Origin: Nymphaea colorata
Lineage: Eukaryota; Streptophyta; Magnoliopsida; Nymphaeales; Nymphaeaceae
Length of the DNA: 64,000 nt
Direction: 5' to 3'
NCBI RefSeq assembly: GCF_008831285.2
Contig: NC_045148.1
Coordinates: forward strand, 930,001 to 994,000
Shown here: positions 31,764 to 43,400 of the stretch, piece after piece
How the letters are laid out: every line of letters begins with the position of its first letter
Numbering within the stretch: position 1 is the first letter of the stretch
Program-made: the position numbers and the translations under genes
The notes under the pieces: generated by a model
What the model saw: only the letters and a program-made list of their open reading frames with translations
Told to the model about the DNA's origin: nothing
Databases searched by the model: none

Positions 31764-32211
31764 TGTAATGCCCCACTTTAACAAGTTTAATTTTATATTG
31801 AAAATTGTGAGAAATTTTTAAGGACGAAGTTGTTAAGTGCTTTTTTGGGTTGAAATAAAAGGTACTAGAGGATGGATTGAGATCTGCCAAACCAAGAGCC
31901 CAAACTTAATATAAAAGTGGATCTAGTCATTATAATAGTATCAGAACATGGTTAAACACTCGGACTTGGAGTCCCACACATGTGGGTGTATGTGTCATAA
32001 GGGGAGTAGATTGTAACACCATATTTTGAGAAGCTTAGTCTCATATTGAAGATTATGAAAGATCTTCAAGGACTCATAAAAATAGTTGTTAAGTAGTTAG
32101 TTGTCATAGTTTCTAACATTTTCAAATCAGAATTAAAACTGTTAGGGAGTGAGTTAGGATTTGTTGAACCAAGGGCTCAAGCTTAACATAAGAGTGGGTC
32201 GAGTCATTACA
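31764..32211 (+). mobile_element. TRIM (miniature LTR retrotransposon), both LTRs present
   Basis: LTR 1 (about 31764-31935) begins TGTAATGCCCCACTTTAACA and ends 'gtcattata'. LTR 2 (about 32012-32211) begins TGTAACACCATATTTTGAGA and ends 'gtcattaca'. They share 'atattgaa.att.tga.aaa', 'gttgttaag', 'aaccaag.gc.caa.ctta' and the ends. The 76-base internal part starts with TAGTATCAGAACATGG, one or two changes from the initiator-Met-tRNA primer site TGGTATCAGAGCATGG, and closes with a purine tract 'aaggggagtagat'. It has no coding capacity. Flanks CAACC and CAATG are at best a degraded target duplication, so the insertion is old. Confidence 0.8.
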
Positions 32212-33911
32212 CAATGTCTCCAATCCCAAGCCAAGCCCCAATGATTGTGCCCTTCCCAACCAACGAGGGCCTAGATTCGGCATCGGTTACCCGCACCTTT
32301 CATAGCCCAACCTAAGCTCGCGAGTATATAAGATTTAAAAGCCAAACGCAGCCAGAATTCTACCATCAAACCCAAGCTGACAGCGGGTGGGCACGTTCTC
32401 GAATCCCAGCCAACTTAAATTTTTGGATCAATAAGCTCAATTAACACCAACTAAGTTAAAGTTATTAAATTTGAGAAAGACATAATACGATGCCAATAAT
32501 GTCTTTAGGTTACATGTAAATTACTGAACCAACATAAGCAACCCATCTACATTAATGAGTTAGGTCTGGTAGAATGCCCATAGGACCGGAATGAACTCAA
32601 GTTATGAAACTCACTCTGCTACTGGTCCGGGTTCAAAGCACGCCAGGCATGGCCCCAACCCGGCGTGTGTGCAGCGGTACCCAAAACTCACAGAAAATAA
32701 GTAACGACCATGGGAAGCAAACCATGTTCATGGCAACCAAACCCTGTCTCCTGAGGAGCTAGTGCTAGCAATAGCGGGGAAAAGCAGTGTGAACCTGTTG
32801 AGTAACCTTGCTTAATTTAGACTTTTGTGTTGGTCAAGTTTCCTGCTAAAAGTATGATAGAATCTCATCTCCTAACTGTGCATCATCCTTCTAAAACTAT
32901 CTTGCAGGGAAAAGGAAAGGCAATCTTACACCCATATTTTAAAGTTTTCCCTTAAAGTTGATAGTGAAAGAGTAAAAACTTATGAAAGCTTGGGACGTTC
33001 ACTAATTTCATTTCACTGCACATGCAATAAGCGGCAGATGAAGCAGAAGAGACTAATTGTTCGAATACAGTCATGTATATCATAGCTCATGCAGTTCAAG
33101 GAAACAACGTGAAGAAACAACAAGATAAAGAAGAAGCAGGGAAGCAAATTAGCCAGGTTTAATCTTCTGATAACTACTCAGCAAAATATTGCTGCCGAGA
33201 AAATCCAAATGCCACAGGATTAGCATTTGCATGGCTAATGGCCGGCCTTCATGAAAGCAATGCACAAAACTGAATCCCACTCCTTTCATCTTCAAGGACC
33301 CACTGTGATGGGTACTAAAAAAAATCAATGGAAAGAAACTGTAAGATAGACGACGAGGCCAAGTGGGCATTTCATCACCATCAATTGTGAAGATTTTTGA
33401 AACCATTTAGGATGCTTGAAAAGACTTTGTGTATATTTTTATAGTTGTTTCCCCCAAGTTGGTTGTGCAATTGTTTTCAACTGTGCAATTGTTTACCATT
33501 TTGAGAAACTCGATGTCCTAAATAAAATTCAGGGTTGGCAACCTGTCAATTTATTTCAATTTAGAAGTCTTCAATTCACTACAAACATACACACTGATAT
33601 ATATAAAATGAGAAAATCGAACTTATAATATAAGACCTGAATTGCTCATATTTGTTCTTCACCCACTTGTGAGATGCGGAGCAATTCAGTCATGCCAAAA
33701 TTATTCTCCCTGTTCCCTTTAAGCGTTGATCACTTTTTAAATCTCTGCCATCAAATCTTATGAGACGAAAAGTAGACACCGATCACCTTTGTAATGTTTC
33801 CCATCGTTGACTTGTGTGTTAAGGAGGTCGGCTGCAACAGTCCAATATATGGAATGGATCCCGTTATTTTTTGCCCCAAAGAACCAACTCAACTAAACAG
33901 TTGTGTTGTCA

Positions 33912-33951
<40 letters not shown>

Positions 33952-35839
33952 CGGCATGTTGGATATTGCTGGATGATAAAAATTTAACAACTATCAATCA
34001 CTAAAAGCACCATGCTACATGAGCACTATAAGGAACAATTTTTGGTATTTTTAATTATACTTTGCAGTGTTTTTTAGTGACAGTTGTTAAATATTTAGTC
34101 AACATTTGTTAGCTGGTTGATTATACACAAACATATATATATATATATGTATATGTATATATATCGTATACTAAAAGTTGCCAAAAATAATCAGACTATT
34201 TCATCGCTTCAAAAACCATAAATTGTTGTTATTAAAGCCATTGTAAATCATCGCTACATTATAAATTGTGGTTAATACCAATTTATTAACTGTTTTTTAG
34301 TGGTGAATTTTTAAATTTCAACTCTCCAACAACATCTAACACCCAACAACATTAAACTTTAAGAAAAAAAAGGTTATGGATATTGTTGTCATATAGTATT
34401 TTTTTTACATCTTTTTCTCTTTGTGTTTCTCTCAATCATCCATCTACTTCAAACAGATAGCCATAACTGGATGGACAGATACTAACACTGGATAGGTCGT
34501 CCAACATCTGCAACACCTCTTAATTTCACCTACTCAAATCATCTTCGCTACATCAGGAAAATCTACCCCAGATCTTCACCTTCACCTATGAGCATCATAT
34601 TGCTCATCACATCTGACCCGTCGTTGCCCTGAAATAAATCAATAAACAAACTGCAACTTCTTGCCGTCGCCCTGTAACGAAATTATTATATTACTCCATC
34701 GGTTGAATACTTTAGAACTTGAACCCATTTAAAAGTATTCGTACATGATGATCTGGCTAGCTATGTGAAAGGTGTCCTTCAACGAGGGGACCTAGCTAGC
34801 ATGTCTGTTGGCGCAACACCGTTTTTCAAAAGGGCAATCTTCAAATCTGGGGGTCGTGATGTCTCAGTGTAAACCAAACTGATTTTAAAATTATTGTGAT
34901 TAAAAAAGGTTGGATTTTGCCCATTGAAGTCAAAATTAACCTGAAAAGTTACTGATGCCCGACTTGATGATGTTTTCTCTGGTTCGTCAGGCTGTTTGGT
35001 TCCATGGTTTAATACCCACAAGTTATTACGACCTCTGAAGCTTAATTTAATCTGATAATATTGATGATCTGCTCGCATTTGAACAGGATCTCTGATCCCT
35101 ATGGCGAACTAAGAAGCTTGTTTATTTTAATGGAATGAATTCTCCGATGAAAAACAAAAGAAAACAAAACTGAGTTGCATGAAGGACAGAAGCTGATCGA
35201 TCGGAGCCAGGTTGGTTAAAGGGCACAGAATTCAACAGTGGCTCATCTATATGCCTTCCAGTGGCGGAGCTAATTTGCCACAACAGTTCACAAAATTTAT
35301 TTTATTTACATATGAAAATTTCATTAATTTTGATTTCTTTTTATATATGAGTGCGCCCCATAAAGTTTGAAATCTAAACTTAGAGTAGTCCACAACCAAA
35401 AATTTCTACCTCAGCCACTGTGTTACTCATTTTATTTATCTCATGTTCTTCTGCCAGGTTCCTTGAGTCCGATAATTCTGGTACTATACTGAAAATATTT
35501 TGGACCTTGTGTGGTATAATTAACTGAAGACGCATGGCCTTCGCCTTCGTGAGGACCTGTTGTCGGTCAAAAACAGTTCCATGGAATTACTCTGTTGGTC
35601 TCTTGAGGGCGTTAATGCGACGCTACTTTTTCAGCGGAAAATATGATCTTTTGGCTTTTCTTTGGCTTTTTTGCATAAATGGGTAGCTAAGCAGAAAAGT
35701 GTTCCGGTTTTTCCTGCTTGCAGAGCTGAGGCAGCCTGTGCAGGGACGAACAGCTGATGGATTCTCTTGAAAGTCGTCTTTTCTCTCAAATTAACATCGG
35801 TTTAAGCACGGCCACCTCCACACAATGCCTTTCTCTCTT

Positions 35840-36010
35840 AATTTGGAATTTATGATTCCTCTCTCTTTCTCTCTCTCAAATGATGAGTAGTGTTTCCTCA
35901 GATCGAGTATTAGAGGGTGTTATCAATATTGAAAAGTGATTACAGATGCCTCTGCCGTGGAGGCCAAGTAGACCGGTTCTTGTTCTCCTCCACATACATC
36001 CATTTTCTCC
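35840..36010. repeat. Diverged single relative of the 136-bp array unit
   Basis: Shares with the 15.4-16.1 kb array the CT-rich lead-in, 'caaatgatg.gtag', 'ggtgttatc', 'attga.aagt', 'gattacag.tgcc' and the right flank 'ag.ccaagt..accg.ttcttgt'. The two hairpins of the array unit are absent here. It shows that the array grew from a dispersed repeat. Confidence 0.6.
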
Positions 36011-38105
36011 GTCTCTCTCTACACGCACACTTTATATATATATATATATAACAAATGATAATATCACTGCATGTGTGAAGTCAGGACGTTGGTAGTTGAA
36101 TATCAAGTCCTGAACCTGTCATTGTCTTAGCCGAGTTTTCTCATGGTGTTGTCCTCAAGATTGGTGGTTAGGGTTCACTCTCAATTCACATTTGCAGACA
36201 AATGTATGTATAATAAGAATGATAATAATAATAATAATACGAACCGACAGAAATTTGTTATAAACAAAGATGGGCAGCGTTCACACATGGTTCGACTGCT
36301 GATTGAGCTCAATCTTAAATCTGTCTATCGTGTTGGTCATTTTTCAAGCCCAAGAAAAGTTGTTTTAAGAAAATAACCGTGTCAGGAAGTCAGATCATTA
36401 GCTAGGAGGTTGAACTTAGACTTTTTAGTTTAAAGAGTTGGCGAAGACAATACCTTGGCATAAATGCTCGGAGGCCCATTTTCAAGAGTCTGAACTTTTC
36501 ACTTTCATCTTAGTCCATCTTGGTGGGATTCTTTTGGACATAAGATTGCGGATTGATTTGCATTCCTAGGCATGATTTTACTCGTCCAAAAGCAAGTAAG
36601 ATCTTCCATCGCAATTGGTTCCTGTCACAGAAAAATTTCTGAATAAGCGGTTCTGCACCAGCAGTTTGTTCATTCATAACCATTTATTAGTGGACCCAGA
36701 ACTATTAAGATGCCATTAAGATTAATTAATCATAACTGTTATTGTAGACACTTGAATTTTGTGTACAAAATAAGTTGCACAAAAAGTAGATGTCAATCTT
36801 GCGGTTTAACTCGATGAACAATCACAGGTCGGTTTAAGTTTTAATTTTTCTACAATGGAACAAGTCTGACGCCATTTTTGAGGGAACTCTGATCACATCT
36901 GTGGTTATCAGATATCACCTTGATGTGTTCGTCGTTCTACAAAATGATAGACAAACCTATTTTTCTCAAAGATTTCAATCCTCTCTCTCCTACCTTATTG
37001 TGCTTGAATATAGCACTAGTGCTCCACATGTTGTATTTCCTATCATGCGACATATTGGTAGAAGATAATGAATGATACAAATGAGTTACAGAAAGTGCTA
37101 ACGAAAGCACTAATTAATGTCAGACAAACTTGGAAATCTATCTGATTTCTGTTAAAAATTTAGGAGATATGAGTACAAAGCATGTCCCCATTAACTTCTT
37201 CTTGTAAAAAATCTTTGTTGCCAATTGAGTTTTTAAGTACAAAGAGTTATGAAGAACTTGCAAAAAATTACCAGTTAATTAATTATCCTTTGCTTTTCTT
37301 TTGATAATCACATGCTTCAAATTTACGTCATGGACATTTGAAGGAAAAAATGCACTTGAAACTTTCGTAATCTAACTCGCTAGTTCCCATCATCAGAGGT
37401 CATCTTTGACGTGGTTTGAGATCTTTCTCCCATTAGTATAACGAGACCAGATTTAGGGCGTCTTTGAAGGACCAGAGAGTTTGTCCCTTGTGAAAAATAT
37501 GGATGGACCGTTCAACACTCAATCAAACAACCCAGCAGTTGTTTTTGATAAATGATCCTTACTTTTCTGAATTTTCAATCATACGCTTGACTTGCTGAAA
37601 ATCCTAACAAAGTTTTCCAACATTAGGCCACCTTACAAAGTTTTTCAAGTAGAAGCATTGTCAAAAACATCCTTCTTAGGTTTTAAACGGTGAGATTTTT
37701 CTTGGGTTTTTAACAGCAAAGTTGTTTTTTGCAATAAAATCTTGAAAAAAACTCGAAAATTTTTAAAAAATAAAAAAAAAGTTATAAATGAAATAAATGA
37801 GAAACTAGTAAGAAAACATAAACAAAACTATATAACAGTGATACGAGGAATGTTTTAGTAATAATAAAAATGATGAAAACAATTTGGTTTAACTTAATAT
37901 ATTTGAATCCATGATAATATCAATGCCAAAAATAAAAAAAAATATCATGAAAAAAAATGCAATAATAACGTGATAAATATTTTTTCTTGTTTTTTTCAAA
38001 ATATCACGATTTTTTTCCTTTTTTTTCGTTTTCTTTATTTTTGATGTTAATATCACATATTTTCGAAAATATCTCAATATATGTGACACTGAGTCAAAGA
38101 CTCCC

Positions 38106-38513
38106 ATGCTGAGGATCGTCTTCAATTACATCATCAAGACTCCACATGATCATCAGGCTGCCTGTGCCACCGGCGAGAGGAAAGGTTGGGGGGCTTTTGC
38201 TGGGAGAGCATCGGCTTCACAGCCTCCCCTGCCACTCTATCTCAGCAAAGGGGAGATCAACGCCGATGAGACAAGGGGCGGCAGACGTTTGCGGAGATGT
38301 CTCCTGGCTGAGAGTCTTCTCTTGGGACGGGGAGGCATCGGCCTCCCCGAGAAAAGAAGGAAGGAAAAATGCAACTGTCCGATCACTTGCAATGGATGGC
38401 CGCCATCAACTGGCCTCCCGATACTGTATGTCCAGCCCCTCGAGAGTGAAACAGAAGCTAAGAGGTGGGATTTCAAATTTATAGCAAGTGCAGGCCGCCC
38501 CTCAGCTAAATAA
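38106..38513 (+). other. GC-rich island with an open frame, no known domain
   Basis: A 135-codon plus frame starting MLRIVFNYIIKTPHDHQAAC overlaps a 112-codon plus frame and a 79-codon minus frame. Base composition differs sharply from the AT-rich flanks (below 35% GC by eye), which suggests inserted or formerly genic DNA. There are no splice partners and I recognise no family. Probably not a gene. Confidence 0.2.
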
Positions 38514-39202
38514 TGAGTTGCAAAAAGATAGATACGATGCTATCAATTTAAATGTCCATGCCGTTTTTCGTCTCCCATTCTTAAAATCTCATTTATTGAA
38601 TCTCAGTAGCGATTCAAAGCTGCATAAAAAAAGTGTGTTCTAAGAGATTATCAGTTTAAACAAATTGAGGATCTTATGGTTTTATATTTACGCTACATGT
38701 TAAAAACTATGCATGGATCGAATGGAGAGTTGTCTGATCTTAAATCCATATATCTGAGATCTTAAGATCTCATATTGAGATCCACGGTAAAACAAACAAA
38801 TAAAACCTCCTAGTGGACGACAGACATGTAAACCAACCTTCAGTCAATCCGTGTGTTACATTATATATGTGTCTGTACGCGCACGAGGCCAACAAATTTA
38901 CTTGATATTGCCTCTTATTCTCATAGAATAGTGGAATATCCATAGGTTAAATGTATTAAAAGAAATCAATCCATCACCCATACATTACAAGAAAAGCATG
39001 TCCCAAAAAGCAATAGAGGGGAAAAGGCTCGTATTGAAACTGAAAAAAATAATTTAAGTGACTTAAATAAACCAAATTCAATATCCTTGCCTGTTATTTT
39101 GAGAAACCTACCAAGAAAGTGATATTTGAAAAGGACATAAAAAATTTAAGACTTCAGTCTGCTGGTGAATAAAATTATGCGAGGAAACCTTGAACAGAAA
39201 AG

Positions 39203-39288
39203 AAAACCATGTGAGCATTGTGCTGTTAATCGTGTGAGAAAGGGAAAACCATGTCAACATTGTTCTGTTAGTTGTGCGAGAAATGTAA
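39203..39288. repeat. Tandem duplication, period 42 bp
   Basis: Two copies of 'aaaaccatgt.a.cattgt.ctgtta.t.gtg.gagaaa'. The in-frame Cys pairs (KPCEHC, KPCQHC) follow from the duplication and are not taken as a zinc motif. Confidence 0.75.
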
Positions 39289-40497
39289 TTCAATCTTACT
39301 TTCGTTCAAATAAAAAGGCAAACACAGCTCAGAGAACTGGTTTAGTTATAATCAATGATTGAAAATGAGCAAACATAAAAATCAAATGAAGACCTATGAT
39401 TAATAAATTTAAAATTGACAAGAAGAGCTATGTATGAGTTAATGATACAAGAAAAAAACAAATTAAGATTTAAATATGTGACAATGTAAGTTGACCTTGG
39501 ACTCATTAAGAAAAGACGCCCTCTACACAAAGGGCTCGTTCCACCAGCGATGTCTCATCGAAAAGAGATAAACGTAAGAGCCTGTCCACGAAAAATCGTA
39601 CATTCACGTTTAAAGAAGAAAACCTTCCACATTTTCACACGAAACTTCAGAAACCATGAAAAAAGTACTGCGACGAAACTTCCGAAGTTTTAAGGAATTT
39701 TCGGACGACGATGGTTGAAATTACAAAGGCAATCTTCATCCGTATAATTGCACAAGCATTCCACTTCTACGTCATCGTAAAGGAAACGGAGGTGTTAAGA
39801 TGGCTTCGAACAGCAAGCTACTAACTCCTCAATGGAACCTCTGTCCTAATGCATACACTCAACACGCAGATGCATACACGCACACACCACTCATGCACAC
39901 ACTTGATAAGATAAGAGAGTGTTTCGAGAAACCATTCATCTTCAAAAATAATTATCTCAAGGTTTTATTTATAACAAACAGAAGAACAGAGAGGAGAGAA
40001 GAACAGGAACTAAGTAAATTATTGCCCTACAAAAATTACAGAAGTGAATGACTGCCCTATGGAACAAACACACTACGCTAAATAAATGACCTTTTCTTTC
40101 CATTTCCTCTTGATTTGTTGAACTGTAGCAGCTCGGACAGTTTTCACACGATTTTCAAACCACATTCAACGCCTACCGTCAGGAACACAAAGCAGTGGAG
40201 ATCCACAACAACAGCGAGCAACACCCACATCCACCTGAACATCACAAAGAATAGCCCCACATGATACTAATTCAAGCACATGAAAGGAAGAAAGGGACAA
40301 AATGAATACAAAAGCCCCATCTACGAGGTTGAACAAACAAGAACCATAAAATATCACGGCCCTACATGTCACATAAGGAAACTAAGAAAAACCAAATTAG
40401 TCGATGTTTGATTCCAAACTATTTGAGTTTCTAATGGCAAATTAAATCATGAAGTTTAACAAAAAAAGAATGTATATATATATATACCTTTTAAATC

Positions 40498-43400
40498 CTA
40501 CTTGTCTGCATGCCTACGTTTAGGCCTCCGATGAGTATGGCTGGAATTGCCACTCCGTGCTGTTGCTTGGGCCTTTTTACTGCCAGTACAGAAGGAAACC
40601 AACGACCTCATGTGAGAACATGTCAATTATACAAACATAACATCCCAAAAACTAAGAAAATGAAGCTGATGCCTTTGAAGTGAGAAAGATCAACGACTTC
40701 CAATGGAGCATGTCAGCCAGATATAATATAATACTCTCCAAAGATATCAGAGACTAACCAGAACAGAAAACAGTAAAACCTATAGGCAAGAAGTATTGGC
40801 AAGGCCAATAGAGCAGATGCCTGCAAAACATGAAAAGAGGTCCAGAATTACTTTCTCCTTCCACATGGTAGCATGCAACAAATCCAACATGAGAAATACA
40901 ACATTAAAGCATACCATAAACCATACAAGCTCGTTTGTTGCTAAAGTCCTTGTCAGTTCATGTTGCTTCAAAGTTCTCCTAACAGAAGATTGAACCTAAA
41001 ACATGATCCAGACAAACATCAGCATTGATAAAATGTTAAACGGTAAGTAATTTTAACAATGACAAGGAGATTCAATCAAAACCAAGTCCTTTGCTCCACA
41101 TAGCAATGTAGACTATACAAGTCATTTGTAAAAGAAAGCATAAAAGTGACCGAAACAACCTAATAATCTTTCAGTATATGCCTCCCAGCAAAAATAGTTG
41201 CATTCACCCTTTCAGAACCTTAGATGAAAACAAAAGATTACGAAGTGCATTGCCGTAACTGTTGAATTAAGACTAAACCCAGGCTTGGAAGGCTGTTAAC
41301 CTATTGCTTGCTCAGATTCTGCTAGAAAAATGTCTCAGAAAAAGGAATGAAGCATCTGAAAATAGTGGGTATTTGTGTTGCATGTGGTCCTTACCGGCCC
41401 CTTTCTTTCTCTCTCTCTCTCTGAATAAGCAGCCATCTCAGGACAATAACTAAAACCCCACTTTATCCTAGTATACGTGCCACCTCCCCTAAATGAAGTC
41501 AATGAAGATCAGCATCTCTTCCCAAATAAAGTCCTATAAATCGCTTGCAAGTGAAATTTCGGTGACCTTTTTTCTCATAGTAGGTAGAAATCTCATAAGA
41601 TAATTATTTAGTCAACCACATGGAGCATATCAACCCACTGCGAGATCATATGTTACACAGACAAGAACCGATTCAACTGCGTGAAACGCAAATCCTTTTT
41701 CTTGTGATTATTTACAAATAAAATTTACATAAATCCCTAATTTCACCACCTCAGTGCCTTGAAGAACAAAGAATAATCGCAATCCACCAGTTCTTGCTAC
41801 ACAAGGCCACCCCTTGATTTCCTAGTTCTGTATTACAAAAGGAACACCAGAGAAATAAAGGTACATAAGGCCATTTTGAGGGAAATTGATTTGACAAAAA
41901 CCCTGTATCATTTGTCTGGAAATGGCCATGCATATAGTGGAAACACAAAACATACCCCTGCTGACAGAAGAAAGTTTAGCATCTTGTAGCATGGTTCAGT
42001 TGCCAAAGACATTGATGAGCCCCAACCTCTCGGCTATCACTCAGAAGTCTACACCTGAATTGTTGCTTAAGGTGGCCTCAGGTCGTAGAGAGCTATGAAC
42101 CTACTAAACTTGGGATTGCCCCCCTTCAATCCTTCATGCTTTTTCCATGAAGCCGGGACTAGAACTGTTTTAAGTGGTTAGTGTTTCAGTGGTTACTGTA
42201 TTTAATAGTATAAGGAGATACTAGGCCATAGTCCAATGCACAATTCCGATCATAGCACTTTTAGCTGTACAACTATCCTGCAACTGATAATCTTTTTTAG
42301 CTTTTGGACATTCAACAATATCCCATATTTTGTTGTAACACATCACTTTTTTCCTTGTTTATATCAGTAACCCATCTTCTGTCGCATTTTCCTGCAATGG
42401 CACATAGGTTGTTTTTTGAAGCTTCTGCAAGAAACGCCTTTTTTCCTTGCAGTGACCCACATGGGGTAGGGGAAGGAGGATGTCCTCTTGTTGATCAAGG
42501 TCATGGTTGAGCAGTTAATACTTAAAATGATGCTTTTATGTTGTTATATCTCTATCACTTGATATACAGTTGTTTACCTGTCAACAACAACTATTTCCAT
42601 CATTAGCAGCTGTGCCGACAATGTCTCATTGAGGGAGCATAACCGATATATTGTTTTTTTTTCCTCCTCGATGACTCGAAAGTTTTTCTCTATATTAACA
42701 TTTTGTTACAGAAATCGTTTCTCAATGAAGCCTTTACCTTATCGTTGCCACCATATCAAATAACTTGAAGGGGGAACAAGTTTTAATCTCATCAAAAGCA
42801 ATGTACCTGGAATCTGGAAGTTCCAAGGCTTCCCTTCATCTAAGTGAGTAGCATTTACAGTAGTCAGCATATACAGAAGCATTTTCTTTTCTCTTGGGAT
42901 GTAATTTGTTTCTTTCAGTAGAACCATCAAGCATAAATTCTGGTGCATCAGTCAGAAAAAAAAATCACAGAGGGATCTATGCCTAAGCATATTCTTAGGT
43001 GAGCAAGAGTTGCCCAGTCGAAACCTAGGAAGCTCCCTCTGGAGACAGCACACTGTCAACTTGGTGCTGCACGCCATCTCATATGCCCAAGAGAAACACA
43101 TCGTTCAGGCAACACGTCGTTCCAGAACCACCAGCCTGACCAGCTCCCCTATGCCCCCTTGAGGCTACAACTAAGCATATTTGCAGGCATTGCTAGCTAT
43201 CAAATGGCTTGCAGTATGAGATAGTTAGTTCAAAGATATGCTAAAACATATTTTATCAAATGACTTGCAGTATGAGACAGTTTGCCCAAAGATATCCTAG
43301 AACATACTTATAGAGACAGGACGAATAAGCATATTTGAAAGCATTTCTATCTATCAATAAGCTGCAGTATGAGACGGTTTGTTCACAGATATCCTATAAA

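Larger units (their letters stand above)
32212..40497. other. Long repeat-rich spacer, no gene seen
   Basis: AT-rich with (TA)n runs at 33918-33948, 34134-34160 and 36033-36050. Separate entries cover the array relative at 35840-36010, the GC-rich island at 38106-38513 and the duplication at 39203-39288. No exon series or known domain was found on either strand. The last 300-400 bases before 40498 are probably the 3' UTR of the minus-strand gene to the right. Confidence 0.45.

Noticed and set aside
32600-32690. 'gtccgggttcaaagc' as a tRNA or SINE B box
   Set aside because: The upstream A-box match is poor and no second copy was seen in the window.
39179-39290. Cys-pair pattern KPCEHC/KPCQHC suggesting a zinc protein
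   Set aside because: The pairs come from a 42-bp DNA duplication in an otherwise non-coding AT-rich region.
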